Below, in pieces: positions 1 to 11,990 of a stretch of DNA of 64,000 bases. The translations under genes and the position numbers were made by a program. Numbering within the stretch: the first letter of the stretch is position 1; every line of letters starts with the position of its first letter. The stretch is taken from contig JAODUO010001614.1 in NCBI GenBank assembly GCA_025642075.2, forward strand, positions 7,501-71,500. The letters are read 5' to 3'. Below the pieces are notes generated by a model that ran no database searches, was not told the origin of the DNA, and saw only the letters and a list, made by a program, of their open reading frames with translations. The DNA is from Ridgeia piscesae. Lineage: Eukaryota > Annelida > Polychaeta > Sabellida > Siboglinidae.

Positions 1-1344
1 TTACACATATGTAATTTACCTACTGTTTATAATGTAAATACAGTTCATATTAGAACTTGTGGAAATAGATTTGGGCTTATGAAACACAAGTAAGTTAATA
101 AGTGGCGACCTGATACCGTGTCAATATAAATGTTATATGATTGTGGGTTTTATTTTTTATTTTGTACAACAAGAATTACTATAAGTGCAAACATTTGTAT
201 GTATTGTAGGCATACCGTCTAGACTTATAATAGTATGTGAACATGATATAATATGTGTGTATGTATGCTTGTTTAAATGTACTAACGAAATTGATGTACT
301 TTCAACAAATTCTATACCTACTTGGGGTCAATAAATATTATGGTTATGGCTATGGTCTACAATGGCCGCCAGCGCAGGATGCACGGATTATTTGACGCAA
401 CTTGTTGCAGATTTGCTTCTATGACTTCGGCTTGCGATACTCGGATGTGAAACTGCTAAATAAGAATCCGTGCATATCGTACTTTGTGAAGAGATGAGCG
501 CGCCACCTTTAACATCAGACACGATTGACATAGTTGTGTGTATGTATTTGAAAATATACTGTACGTATGTAATAAAGTCGTGTCTTCCGATTACAGTCGT
601 GATCATTTGTTTGTTGTGCAAACGGCAAATTAAACATTATCGACACTTACATCCCGTGTAGTTCCACGACAAAACTCGCCGGCCTTCCTCTGGGTGTTTT
701 AATTTCACAGGGATTCCATGTGGTGATGTGCAGTGTCCATCGGTTATTTCGTATCCTTCTGAAGTGCCATGCCCAGGTCCACTTCCGTCTTCTGACTTGT
801 TCAATTACGTCTGTGACTTTTTTTTCTTACCCATATGTTTGTCTTTCTGTCCCAGAATGTGATGTTTAACATACTTCTTTTCATCTTTGTTTGTGCGGCT
901 GCAGCTTGTCCTTTGCTTGGTTGGTGAGTGCCCATGTTTCAGCGCCGTATGTCAATGCTAGAAGTAAGCAAACACTGTAGACTTGTCTCGTTGTCTTGGT
1001 TTCTGTCGCTGATGCTGCATCTCTGTCCCAGGTAGATGTAGCTTTCTACGTTCTCGACGTGTGTGTTGTTGACACGTATTGGTGTGTCGTTCTCCATCAT
1101 TACATGTGTCTTCGATTCGTTCATCTTCAGACCTTGATTTTCACTTTTATCAGCTAAGTAAGGTAGCATTTGTTGTATCTTGTTCTTGAAGCGAGGTCAG
1201 TACTGCCTGAGTTTGCACTGAGTCGAAGGCTTTCTCGTAGTCGACGAATGCGATGCAGATATTATATTCTCTGTACTTCTCCTTCAGTTGGTTTACGACG
1301 TGGATGTGGTCTGTCGTTGAGTATCTGCTTCTGAATTCAGCTTG
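1..1344. repeat. Direct repeat copy 1 (1344 bp)
   Basis: This segment recurs with no difference that I found at 3065-4408, a constant offset of 3064. Its left edge is the window edge, so the true unit may be longer. It ends at 1344, where copy 1 goes on into a second 19-20 bp occurrence of its own sequence from about 1307 and then a TA microsatellite, while copy 2 continues into intact LINE sequence. It could be a recent tandem duplication of about 3.06 kb or an assembly artefact. Confidence 0.9.
664..1344 (-). mobile_element. RTE-type LINE fragment, 3' part (copy 1)
   Basis: Read on the minus strand, 1365-1150 encodes a reverse transcriptase stretch with the signatures STTDHIHVVNQLKEKY and FVDYEKAFDSV (motif A). 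1169-939 then gives GLKMNESKTHVM and a YIYLGQ block, in the order expected for an RTE-clade LINE. Frames break between these blocks, so the element is dead. The 3' portion down to about 664 resembles other RTE tails here (21755-22165, 9560-9790). Clade assignment is from remembered signatures. Confidence 0.75.
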
Positions 1345-1372
1345 TGGTCTGTCGTTGAGTATCATACAACAT

Positions 1373-1375
<3 letters not shown>

Positions 1376-1408
<33 letters not shown>
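1376..1408. repeat. (TA)n microsatellite
   Basis: Uninterrupted TA dinucleotide run directly after the truncated edge of repeat copy 1, followed by ACACAC and GTATGTAT runs. Confidence 0.95.
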
Positions 1409-1416
<8 letters not shown>

Positions 1417-1583
1417 GTTGTATGTATGTATATATGTATCATGATTATGCTGATGATGATTATTATTATAATACATATTTATTTTTACGAAAACAAATTT
1501 ACGACATTAAAACATTTACGAAAATGAATACCGAGTACAGATCAGTCATTTAAACGCCTCTAACAACGAACGGTTTCTTTCAG

Positions 1584-1800
1584 CGGCCAGTCTTCATCGA
1601 GACTTTCCCTTCCGCCCCCGATCCTCATCGGCAGGAAGCGCTTCTCGCTGAGCTTCTGGTTCCGGTTTGACGGGTCCAGCTACATCAGCGGCATCGTGTC
1701 TGGAGGCCCGTGTCCCAGACCCTACATCAAGATACTGGCGTCGTTGGCCAACCAAGTGTCCGTAAACTTCGCCGACCGAAGTCTCGGCTTCTTCGTAGCG
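1584..1800 (+). CDS. LamG-like domain exon (5' half)
   Basis: A splice acceptor (TTTCTTTCAG) ends at 1583. The open frame starting at 1585 carries a concanavalin/LamG-like beta-strand pattern including RFSLSFWFRFDGSSY, and ends at 1800 before a GTGTGT donor with FFVA. The exon starts one base before a codon and ends on a codon boundary (217 bases). The next exon at 2330 starts in phase 0 and its first residues complete the expected W-N-H-V-V-V-S-W-D strand, so the two fit together. An extracellular or secreted multidomain protein is likely. No other exon of this gene was recognised, and both exons lie between the two 1344-bp repeats. Confidence 0.6.
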
Positions 1801-2329
1801 GTGTGTGTCTCGTTCATGACGAGTAAGACCATGTCAATGGTTTCGTAAACCCACCGAGTTGGTGTAGGTTTACATCTCACGTTGTTATAGTGAATACGTA
1901 GCGATACTCTCACCGATGTTTAAGCAATAATAAAAAATATAGGAACTTACGCTTTATATACTGGTAATTCTATCAAATTATTATAGCACTTAGTGACGTC
2001 GCTGGATAGACAGTCATCAATATAAAGGACGTTCTTTTATGTACAGTAATAACTTGTATTATTACTCTTTATATGAGTCCGACAGTGGGGACGAATTATT
2101 GTTCTGTCTTGTTTTTCGTCTTATATTTTCGTGATCACACGTATATTTGGGGTTATATCACCTACCATGATCCCTTATTCCATCTATCACGATCTTGTGC
2201 AATTATGTCTGGTTGATATCTCGCGGCATCTTAAATGAAGATATATGTTTTCCGTGCATCTTTTAATCAATCTTCTCTCACTTCCGTCTTGCTTATTTAA
2301 TGTCATAAGTTGCTGTGATATCATTTCAG

Positions 2330-2512
2330 AAGAGCGGCTGGAATCACGTTGTGGTGTCGTGGGATGGACGGCACGCCCGTCTCTACGCCAACGGAATACC
2401 AAAGGGACATTTCCGCATGAAGCGTCCGTACAAAGCAAGGTGTCCCATCTACTTCGCCGGCGTTCCGTACGGCAGTGGCCGTGTTGGATCGTTCAAAGGC
2501 TGGATTGATCAG
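2330..2512 (+). CDS. LamG-like domain exon (3' half)
   Basis: The acceptor AG is at 2328-2329 and the donor GTACGA at 2513. The 61 intact codons begin KSGWNHVVVSWDG and include ARLYANG and GSFKGWIDQ. This is the classic end of a LamG/pentraxin-like jellyroll: a W-x-H-V-V-x-S-W-D-G strand, a Y-x-N-G turn and a final G-x-I-D-x strand. Both edges are phase 0, typical of a shuffled extracellular domain. The function of the parent protein cannot be told from this fragment. Confidence 0.7.
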
Positions 2513-2722
2513 GTACGACGGATTCGATAATTCCGTTCAATACCATTGCAGTTTAGTTCGGAGCATACAGCACCATCTAGTGCCTTTATTAGTGTTTTAC
2601 TTAATCACTTCCAGCCTTCGTTTGACCGAATTTGGCGATCTGCTCTGAGAACACTTCCACAAGTATCGTGGGGAGATTATACCATGCCTCCCTGTTGATC
2701 GACCATAGCATCCCTCTCTCTA

Positions 2723-2724
<2 letters not shown>

Positions 2725-2769
<45 letters not shown>

Positions 2770-2874
2770 TTTCTCACTCTCTCACTCTCTCACTCTCTCA
2801 CTCTCTCTCACTCTCTCACTCTCTCACTCTCTCACTCTCTCACTGTCTCACTCTCCCACTCTCTCACTCTCTCA

Positions 2875-2908
<34 letters not shown>

Positions 2909-2986
2909 TTCTCTCTTTCTTTTTCGCTCTATCATCCTCTCTTTCTCTCTCTCTCATTCTCTCTCTCTCTCTCTCACTCTTTCTCT

Positions 2987-3029
<43 letters not shown>

Positions 3030-3055
3030 CTCTCTCTCTTTCTCTCCCTCTGTCA
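2725..3055. repeat. (TA)n then CT-rich microsatellite
   Basis: A TA run (2725-2764) passes into about 290 bp of (CT)n with CACT and TTTCT variants. The 148-codon frame it creates on the plus strand is a repeat artefact, not a gene. Confidence 0.95.
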
Positions 3056-3064
3056 TGCCTACCT

Positions 3065-4408
3065 TTACACATATGTAATTTACCTACTGTTTATAATGTA
3101 AATACAGTTCATATTAGAACTTGTGGAAATAGATTTGGGCTTATGAAACACAAGTAAGTTAATAAGTGGCGACCTGATACCGTGTCAATATAAATGTTAT
3201 ATGATTGTGGGTTTTATTTTTTATTTTGTACAACAAGAATTACTATAAGTGCAAACATTTGTATGTATTGTAGGCATACCGTCTAGACTTATAATAGTAT
3301 GTGAACATGATATAATATGTGTGTATGTATGCTTGTTTAAATGTACTAACGAAATTGATGTACTTTCAACAAATTCTATACCTACTTGGGGTCAATAAAT
3401 ATTATGGTTATGGCTATGGTCTACAATGGCCGCCAGCGCAGGATGCACGGATTATTTGACGCAACTTGTTGCAGATTTGCTTCTATGACTTCGGCTTGCG
3501 ATACTCGGATGTGAAACTGCTAAATAAGAATCCGTGCATATCGTACTTTGTGAAGAGATGAGCGCGCCACCTTTAACATCAGACACGATTGACATAGTTG
3601 TGTGTATGTATTTGAAAATATACTGTACGTATGTAATAAAGTCGTGTCTTCCGATTACAGTCGTGATCATTTGTTTGTTGTGCAAACGGCAAATTAAACA
3701 TTATCGACACTTACATCCCGTGTAGTTCCACGACAAAACTCGCCGGCCTTCCTCTGGGTGTTTTAATTTCACAGGGATTCCATGTGGTGATGTGCAGTGT
3801 CCATCGGTTATTTCGTATCCTTCTGAAGTGCCATGCCCAGGTCCACTTCCGTCTTCTGACTTGTTCAATTACGTCTGTGACTTTTTTTTCTTACCCATAT
3901 GTTTGTCTTTCTGTCCCAGAATGTGATGTTTAACATACTTCTTTTCATCTTTGTTTGTGCGGCTGCAGCTTGTCCTTTGCTTGGTTGGTGAGTGCCCATG
4001 TTTCAGCGCCGTATGTCAATGCTAGAAGTAAGCAAACACTGTAGACTTGTCTCGTTGTCTTGGTTTCTGTCGCTGATGCTGCATCTCTGTCCCAGGTAGA
4101 TGTAGCTTTCTACGTTCTCGACGTGTGTGTTGTTGACACGTATTGGTGTGTCGTTCTCCATCATTACATGTGTCTTCGATTCGTTCATCTTCAGACCTTG
4201 ATTTTCACTTTTATCAGCTAAGTAAGGTAGCATTTGTTGTATCTTGTTCTTGAAGCGAGGTCAGTACTGCCTGAGTTTGCACTGAGTCGAAGGCTTTCTC
4301 GTAGTCGACGAATGCGATGCAGATATTATATTCTCTGTACTTCTCCTTCAGTTGGTTTACGACGTGGATGTGGTCTGTCGTTGAGTATCTGCTTCTGAAT
4401 TCAGCTTG
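3065..4408. repeat. Direct repeat copy 2 (1344 bp)
   Basis: Second copy of the segment at 1-1344. It begins just after a long CT-rich microsatellite and continues beyond 4408 into the upstream part of the same RTE LINE, so this copy keeps the natural LINE context and copy 1 is the truncated one. Confidence 0.9.
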
Positions 4409-5235
4409 CTATCGTGGCTGGTTTTCATGGAGTGTCTTTTCTTTACTATTTTCGTAAGTATTTTATAGATGTTTTATAATATACATAGCGGTCTGTAATT
4501 CTTGAGGTTGTTCTTGTTTCCCTTCTTCTCAGGTCTCAGGTGATTACCTCCAAACAGCCCAAACTTGGGCTAACGCAGGACTTGTTCTTCTCTAGAATTA
4601 GTGAGTCCACTACAGGTTACACATTTACCCCCTGTTTTGGATCTTTTACTTCCCCTGGCATAGACACCAGATAGAAGGGACCACCGGCTTTTAGTGTCTC
4701 TTCCGAAAGACACAGGCAAATGTGGGGTGAAGAAATTGCCTGAGTTTCGAAACGGCGGTAGGTGGGATTGAACCACCGTCCCCTCGATTGACAGTCCGGC
4801 GCTCTACCGCGCGACCACCGCTCCCCATTCTTGAAGATTATCACCATCCTAACGTTCTTCCACGCTGTGGGTATTCGTCTTTCTGATAAGCATTCAGTGT
4901 ACATCTTAGCAAGTGTCTTCGAGATGGTATCTTCTCATGCGTTTCAATGTCTCGATGTTTATATGGTCGTTGCCTGTTGCTGTCCCATTCTTCGTATCTC
5001 GTAGAGCTGCTTCTACCTCCCATGATGTTACCTCTGGTACCTATATTGAGTCAATGTGGATTATGATACTTTGTTACTGTTGTATAGCTCGGTGTAGAAT
5101 TCTTCTATTCGTTCTATGATCCTATCTTGATCATAGATGTCTCTACCCTGTTTGTCTAGGAGTGTGATGAGTCTGTCCTGGTTTAGTTTCGGCGTTCTTC
5201 TGACATTCCTCCAGCTCTTTGCTGCCATGGTCGTT
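3728..5235 (-). mobile_element. RTE-type LINE fragment (copy 2, longer), split by a SINE
   Basis: Minus-strand pieces follow RTE order from high to low coordinate. A linker with TPKLNQDRLITLLDKQGR lies near 5210-5130. A pre-RT block with TSWEVEAALR and IETLKRMRRYHLEDTC lies near 5030-4905. RIPTAWKNVRMVIIFKNG (about 4890-4835) runs straight into a SINE, and KGNKNNLKNYRPL resumes at about 4530-4490. The remainder is shared with copy 1. Several frameshifts are present. The element is a dead, 5'-truncated copy. Confidence 0.75.
4531..4826 (-). mobile_element. tRNA-derived SINE inserted in the RTE LINE
   Basis: On the minus strand the head reads as a tRNA-like pol III promoter. An A-box region with GGTAGAGCGCCGGAC lies near 4815-4795, and a B box GGTTCAATCCC lies at 4774-4764. 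A non-tRNA body of about 220 bp follows. Removing it rejoins the RTE reading frame (…VIIFKN / KGNKNNLKNYR). Target-site duplication is short or blurred (AAGAA-like on both sides). Confidence 0.75.
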
Positions 5236-5255
5236 TCTCGTATGGTCTCTCCGTT

Positions 5256-6180
5256 TTATTTACTGGTGTCCTCTCTGCGTACTGTATTCGTTGTTTGTTG
5301 TCGCCGTTTTCGATCATTTTTCAAAACACCACATATGTATATACATAAATTGTGTGAAATTGTGACATCTGGTAGGCGAGTGCAGTTCACTTGTACAATT
5401 TGTCTGTCGTGTATCGTTATCGATGGGATGTCAGTGCTGATGTCATTGGTGTTGTTGGTCATCAGTTTGGTCTTCTCTGCATTGATCTGCATGCCGAAGG
5501 CTGTATAAATCTTGTCAAAGCGCTCCACCAAGTTAGTTAGCTCATCTTCCGTTCCTGCCAGGCCGTCTATGTCGTCGGCAAAACGCAAGTTTGTAATTTT
5601 CATTTATATGAAGTACAAAACCAATGGGGCCGAACATTGTTCCTTGTTGCACATCTACGTTGATAGTAGCATACTTCAACTTTATACTGCCAATTTCACT
5701 CGCATTGGTATAAGAATGATGTTAGCCGTTTGATTACAACATTTTAAGTCTAAGTGTCGCATATTTAGCCAACAGAGCATGGTGGTCTACTCTGTCAAAC
5801 GTTTTGCTGAAGTCAACGAGTAGTATTCGGATCATGGTTCCGTTGGAATCGAGCGCAGATTTCCACCTGTGCACTAGCTCGATAAGTGCGCGCACAACGG
5901 ATGTTCCCTTTACTGACCTATATTGTTGGGGGTCAACTTGGTCGCCGGCGATGGCCGTTATCCAGGTGCAGATGAATTGCTCCAAGCACTTGGACAATAC
6001 AGGAGTGATTGATATTTGCCGCAGGTCTTTGTGAATGAGCTTCGGTGGTTGTACTTTGTGTATGGGTCTTACGTCTGCGCATTTCCTCAGTTGTGGGACA
6101 GTTCCTTACCTCAGACTGCTATATGGTGACGTAGTCAAGTAGAATCCAGTTTGGTAATTCGTCCGGGCCGACAAGATTTC
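5256..6180 (-). mobile_element. Non-LTR reverse transcriptase fragment (second LINE)
   Basis: Minus 5997-5734 encodes VDPQQYRSVKGTSVVRALIELVHRW and LLVDFSKTFDRVDHHALLAKY, an RT finger/palm segment with motif A (VDFSKTFD). Minus 5603-5256 encodes ITNLRFADDIDGLAGTEDEL (motif C, FADD) and INAEKTKLMTNN. The two blocks come from different LINE types or have diverged around a loss of sequence near 5600-5730, so this may be two nested fragments. A CR1/Jockey-like origin fits the first block best. Confidence 0.65.
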
Positions 6181-7416
6181 TTTGCTTAAATGCATGATAG
6201 GGAGTTGACTATTGTCGCGTCGTCAATTCCACACCTTGGCACTTTCCAGAAACAGATAAAGCTGCTTGAAACAAAACAATTTGAGGCCACTAAACCCTTG
6301 CGTTGCACCCATAAAGGCTTGTTCCATTAATATAGAGGGATTGGGGGATTGGTCCTGTTTCCATTCCCTCGTAAAGGTCTGAGAGCTCAATCACGCCACG
6401 CCCGAGAAACGTCTATATCTACTGCCGAAGTTGAGCTTAAAGGTCAACTGCCGGCTACGCCCAATGACTGTCTAATGCTAACCACACACAACCACAGACG
6501 CAGCTATATTGTCAGCTACTGCAATTCATTATACAAGGCGTTGCCACAAGTCTAACGGGATTGCTCGCATGTACGTAAGCGACATCTCACAGTTGTTCTG
6601 CCTGTATATAAACGCCCGGTTTTGCGGTCACGAGATTTGTGTAGTTTGTCAAATGCGGTCTACTTCGAACTAATTAAAACTAGTTTTAAAGCAACTGAAT
6701 TTCTTAGCACACCCACAGAGTAACACATGCGTAATCTACGTTTACATTTCTCAGAATTGCCAGAGAAGTGTGGATGCGAACATAGAAAACAGTAACACAG
6801 TCTGACATGTACTCAATGTCCACTGTTTGGTATGTCGGCATAACCTAAATAGCAACCAAAGAGTACAGTTATAGCATCCTCGTCGTGACATATGCGAGCA
6901 GAAGAATTTAACTATATCCCACAAGTTGCTGAAAAGTATATTGTATACATGGCCAATGTTAAAAAACATAAAATCGTGATTATAATAGTTAAGATGACGT
7001 GGTGTTTGACTTACCCACGTGTCTAGGTTAACGTGTCTAGGTTAACGCTAGACTCTGCTGATATAGATTACTTGTGCTTTCACCTTGACCCACTTCGTCC
7101 TCCTCAAAGTGTTCAAATGTGTCCGTAGTTTGTAGGTTTTATAAATAAACCAGCAGTTGTTTGGTGCCTGTGTTAGTAATGGCAAAGGGCACAGGCGGTC
7201 CTCGTAAATTGCGTTTCACGCAATTTGCACAAAATACCTGCTTTGGCAAACAGTTGTATTACCGGTGCACTCATTATATGTGGAACATAAGGGAAATATC
7301 GTGAACAGTTTCATCACAGATGCCGCCGAAACAGGCTAGGCAATTATATTGATAGTTGTGTTACATCTAGCAATGATACGGTTATTGAACTTGATATTTC
7401 CAATTGTTATTATGAC

Positions 7417-7651
7417 GTGATTGCAGGATATAATGGTTCTTTCCACTGTCTTCGCCGAGTTTGCATCACAAAACGGTCACGTGTTGCCAATACACCTCCC
7501 TATCAAGGCGGCTTGTCAATCAGTGACGTATTACAACCTCCGCGCACGCCACGTCATTGGTGGGCTCAGCATAAACAAATCACTGATAGAAGATATCGAC
7601 GGACTTGAATGTAATCAATTAATAGCAAATCTCGGCCGCTCAACGTCCTAA
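7417..7651 (+). other. Conserved coding-like stretch in the inverted duplication
   Basis: The plus frame here begins after a TTGCAG acceptor-like site and reads DIMVLSTVFAE followed by ASQN-HVLP and AACQSV. The inverted copy at 54027-53827 (minus) preserves most of the same peptide. It was not recognised as any family. It may be an exon of a duplicated gene or part of an unnamed repeat. Downstream the frames differ between the copies. Confidence 0.3.
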
Positions 7652-7934
7652 TATGTTTGGACAAAATGCCCCCATACGTTTGCATGAAAGTTAAGACACA
7701 ACGTTATGGACATACCACATGGCATATTACGACAACTTGAAGTTTCACAGGCAACTAATAATTGCTTGCAGTAATGCTCTCTTCTATTGTTTTACGGAAG
7801 CACACACAAGCACGTACGCGCGCACTCGCGGACGCACATGCCCACACACGCACACACAACCGCTCCTTATAAATACAGGTAAGATTTAGGATTTCATCTT
7901 ATATGTGTGTTTGAGTCTGAATTGTTCACTGATA

Positions 7935-7935
7935 C

Positions 7936-7979
<44 letters not shown>

Positions 7980-8095
7980 GCGTGTGTGTGTGTGTCTAAT
8001 CTAGCATTTCAAACGAGTTCGGGAATCGTACTAGAACGGTATTTGGAGATTTGGAGTATCAGTGAATAAGTCAGACGCAAAATAAAAAGAAGATG

Positions 8096-8173
<78 letters not shown>
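7935..8173. repeat. (GCGT)n, (TG)n and (TA)n microsatellites
   Basis: A GCGT tetranucleotide run with a TG tail (7935-7997) and a 76-bp TA run (8098-8173) interrupt the left arm and are absent from the right arm. Confidence 0.95.
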
Positions 8174-8175
<2 letters not shown>

Positions 8176-9209
8176 AAACATATATTTGGATGCCGGATGG
8201 ACATAATACAGTCTTGTTGTATTCGATGTTACGGACAGTTCCCTGCGATGTTGGCGATGGTACTTAACACACGAATCTTTCTATTGCGTGGCGTCTTTAG
8301 CTGTGATGTTTTGATTCTCATTTATTCTGCCTTCCCGGAGCTAGGAGTGGCGCCCTACTGCGGCCGGATACGTCACAACAAAAGAAAAAAATCACAAAAG
8401 CAATATATTCAAGGTAGTATACGAATGTTCGACACCGGAGTGTGACCAAAACTACGTAAACGAAATTATTGCTATATTTCCAAATCAGCTGTTCTCTGCG
8501 TTTTCGTTTTTCTGAGTTAAGTCATCAGCCAATACCCGGCATTATGCGAGGGACAATGTACACTTAAATTAAACTGCACAAGATATTGAATGACCACCAA
8601 GTCAATAAAATACAAATCCCGTAAAAGACAAATACGGCCTAAAACCCTTAATATCATCTGCTAAGCTAATATCTATAACATTAACAAAGACACCGACGTA
8701 TACTCAATATTGAATTGGACAGTTAAAGTGAGAAAGCTTTAACGCGACAAGTTGATGATCTTTTTCCTAGTTGGATTTAACAGAAACTGATCTGATGACT
8801 GTGGTCCATAGTTTAATGGCATTTGTCTTTATTTAAATATGCCTCCCAAGCGGTATTGTTGGTAGCCATCCATTTAACTATTCTGCTTAGACGATTACCA
8901 TTATAAATTATGTGACTACTAACAATAATTCCCCAATCGCTTGAGTTAATTTTCATCAGTTGGAAACTGTCATCGGTTATTAGAATACCATTATTGTGGC
9001 CTGTTCCCAATCAGTTTCAGTGGCGTGGATTATCGCCGAATATCGTGACACACTTTAGGCCCTATGCAGTAGCGTAACCAATCGACGCTCTCATTGACGA
9101 AATCGTCAGTTCTGATACATCCCAACACATGATGGTGCATCAAGAAGCCGTGACAGTAGAACTCGCACAAAGAAAGCAATACAAATAGGAGTAGGAAAAC
9201 AATACATAC

Positions 9210-9330
9210 TCTTGCGTCGCGTTGCCAGCTGCGTCTGTTCCTATTTGATGTGTTTTTGCAACTGTTCAAGTGAGTGTTTCAGTCGGTTCATCGAAGTCAA
9301 CAACCCGCTCACTCTCGAGGTACACTTGTT
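9210..9330 (-). pseudogene. Broken FReD gene exon 1 (coiled-coil part)
   Basis: On the minus strand the frame LTSMNRLKHSLEQLQKHIK aligns with the coiled-coil part of FREP-B exon 1 ([17 protein letters not shown]). It carries an in-frame TAG before the final RRK, and keeps a good GTATGT donor at 9209-9204, at the position equivalent to the FREP-B donor. The leader-peptide half of the exon is missing (right-arm positions about 43085-43412 have no counterpart). It is the remains of a duplicated FREP gene. Confidence 0.65.
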
Positions 9331-9559
9331 AAATCATTCTGTGCAATGACCCAACAACAGTGACGTTCCAGGCCCAAGTAATTCACATGTGACGACCCAA
9401 CTCGCACGGTGATGTAGTGTCAAAAATGTAGACAGAGTACTTGTAGTCAAGAGATTCGTGACGTCATTAAATACGTCATTGCGCAACATCACGTGAATAT
9501 GACGTCATCATTGTGCAGCAGTAATGTCCGTGGTTCGGCGAAGGCTCAGCATGGTGTTT

Positions 9560-9790
9560 CCACATCTACCTAGCTTCGGCCGGATGGGACCCTTCCAGGT
9601 GTCGTCTAGTTCGTCTCTCCATCGTCTCGCCGGTCATCTCCCTTCGTGGAGTTTCCAGTTGGTGATACGCGGTATACATGGTTATCTCATTTCCTGATGA
9701 CGTGCCCTACCCAGATCGCGCTCTTTGTCTTTTGTAATACCAACATTTTTTTGTTCTTCTGTCCCGTATGTGATGTTATATTGTTTGGCG
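9560..9790 (-). mobile_element. RTE LINE 3' tail relic
   Basis: The minus-strand frame contains RRWRDELDDTWKGP, matching the RRWRDDLDEYWKG block of the RTE tail at 21755-22165. It is shared with the right arm (about 42560-42860), so it was present before the inverted duplication. Confidence 0.6.
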
Positions 9791-9825
9791 TCACATAAAT
9801 TGTACCGCCATCGATTCAGTAACCA

Positions 9826-10088
<263 letters not shown>

Positions 10089-10187
10089 GTAATAAAAACA
10101 ATGTCACCTATCCATACGTTTATTGTTCAATGAAAATACTGGCTTGCCAAAACGAAATCCAATTTCTAGAATACACGCTGGGGATAC

Positions 10188-10480
10188 GTGATCGTTTCAG
10201 ATCTACCAGTTGTTCACGCTGTCGCAGGTTGTGATACCGTGATGTCACACTTTGGCGTTGACAAGGCTGAAGCACAGAGCGTTCTTATGTATGGCCAACG
10301 TTCTCACAACTTACGGAGGCGGAACACCTTTCTCGGGAGTAGTGAACAAAGCCACACACGTCTTGGTGGCCTGCTACTGCAGCAAATACACAATATGTGT
10401 GTTGTCCATAAATAAGCAGAACTAAGGCATCCACACTACAGCATTGTTCATCCCACCACATGCGAAGCTTCGACCGAAAT
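10188..10480 (+). pseudogene. Transposon-associated protein, C-terminal fragment (GCDT motif)
   Basis: The frame gives LPVVHAVAGCDTVMSHFGVDKAEAQ in two parts: an H-A-x-x-G-C-D-T motif, then an FG-x-x-K helix. It ends near VHK. I recognise this H-A-G-C-D-T block as the conserved C-terminal part of a large uncharacterised protein family linked to repeats in invertebrate genomes. Related pieces occur at 11991-12646 and, for the N-terminal and middle parts, at 55783-59103. A frame shift follows within 40 residues, so it is dead. A reversed copy lies at about 41950-42260. Function is unknown. Confidence 0.5.
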
Positions 10481-11011
10481 ATAACTAGAACCCGTAATGT
10501 ACGTGTCGTAAATTGATGTATTGCTTTGGACCAAGGCCCACCTATGGAGTAGGGGAATGCTGAACTTAGTCCAATTAATGTCCCGCAGACATTTCGTTAG
10601 TCTAAACTGGGTTGCTAACACTGATCAGGTGCTCGCATCAGAGTAAAAGTAGCACGAATACGTGCAGCTGCCGCAGCATTGACATGTCTTGCAAACCAGC
10701 TTGCTCAAACCAATGTTCTAAATCATGAACCTAGAGAGAACTGATGCTTAGAATGGTAAGAATGTCACTAAATGAAGAACTTATTAAATTTTCCACATAT
10801 AAAAGCACTTAAAATACTATGGTTTGTCTTGTTTTGTTTGTTTTTGTGGATCGCGAAATATGAAATATAATCTGTTTGCATAGCAGCAGCCATATTGGAC
10901 ATAGAAATGACTGTCATTTTGTTGTAATAATTGTTTTTTGAAATCAAACGTACTGCTCAGTCCTCATTAATGGAAATGAAAATATCTTATCTTGAATTCA
11001 TATGATACATC

Positions 11012-11017
<6 letters not shown>

Positions 11018-11091
<74 letters not shown>
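11018..11091. repeat. (TA)n microsatellite
   Basis: Pure TA run just beyond the right edge of the left arm. The partner arm has a TA run at 41497-41537 in the mirrored position, so the duplication may extend to it. Confidence 0.95.
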
Positions 11092-11092
<1 letters not shown>

Positions 11093-11384
11093 TTCCATAT
11101 CCACCATGTAAATAAACCAAAAAACATTTATAAATTATAAATAACACACTGTAACTCGCGTTTTCGAATATTCATATTTCTGCCGCACTTTCGACGTGAG
11201 ATGTCATAGTTTTCAGCTCAAATCACACATAATATCGAACGGGTGTTATAAAAGAAGCTGCCGCTACCATAAAAAGTCCCAATATCGATTAGTCGATCTG
11301 AGCCAGACGGAAAATGATAGAAGCCTGACTGACATTGCATTAGTAAAAGCGAACAGCATGGTTCACCTTCACCTATCCCGTTGT

Positions 11385-11885
11385 CTTAGTGGACCGTTGG
11401 GGGCCACAGATGACCTAGCAACCAACTCCCTCCATTCCTCTCGCCTCTCAACCTTCCTCATGGCGGCGCCCAGTGTCATGTCCGTCTATTCCGGGATGTT
11501 GTCCTCCCATCTCTTTTTCTGTCTGCCTCGTCTTCTCCCTCCTTGCACTGTGCCCAAGATCTTGTTATGTGCCCGTACCATTTCAGTTTGCGTTTACTGT
11601 GGTCAAGAGGTCTTCGTGGGGCCCAATGGCTGGCCGAGTTCTGTTTCGCACCTCTTCGTTGGAGATATGGTCTCTGTAGGTGAGGCCGAGGAGTTTCCCT
11701 AGGCATCTCGTCTCCATGGCCTGTATCCTTCTCTCTGTGTCTGCTGTTAGTGTCCAAGACTCACAGGCGTACAGGAATATGGACATGACTAGGGAGCGCA
11801 TCAGTCTGATCTTTGAGCTGAAGGCTATATTCCTGTAATTCCAGATGGTCTTGAGTTTGGCGAGAGCATGGTTAGGGACCGGCAC
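11385..11885 (-). mobile_element. LINE reverse transcriptase C-terminal fragment
   Basis: The minus frame from 11885 reads NHALAKLKTIWNYRNI, then SIFLYACESWTLTADTERRIQ and METRCLGKLLGLTYRDHISN. This is the conserved C-terminal region of many LINE polyproteins (…LLYGCETW…). A frameshift near 11590 is followed by KLKWYGHITRS in the next frame. There is no 5' part or tail, so it is a short dead fragment. Confidence 0.75.
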
Positions 11886-11990
11886 AAATTAAATGAAATA
11901 GATTTACCATGTTTCTGATTGTGCATGTCGATTGTATCTTTTATAGGTAACAAGATATATTCATAATCACCCTCATTCTCCTCCTCGCTG

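Noticed and set aside
2632..3078. Ser/Leu-rich 148-codon frame.
   Set aside because: CT microsatellite.
4760..4830. A genuine tRNA gene.
   Set aside because: A and B boxes are present but no proper acceptor stem or anticodon arm could be closed, and a SINE body follows.
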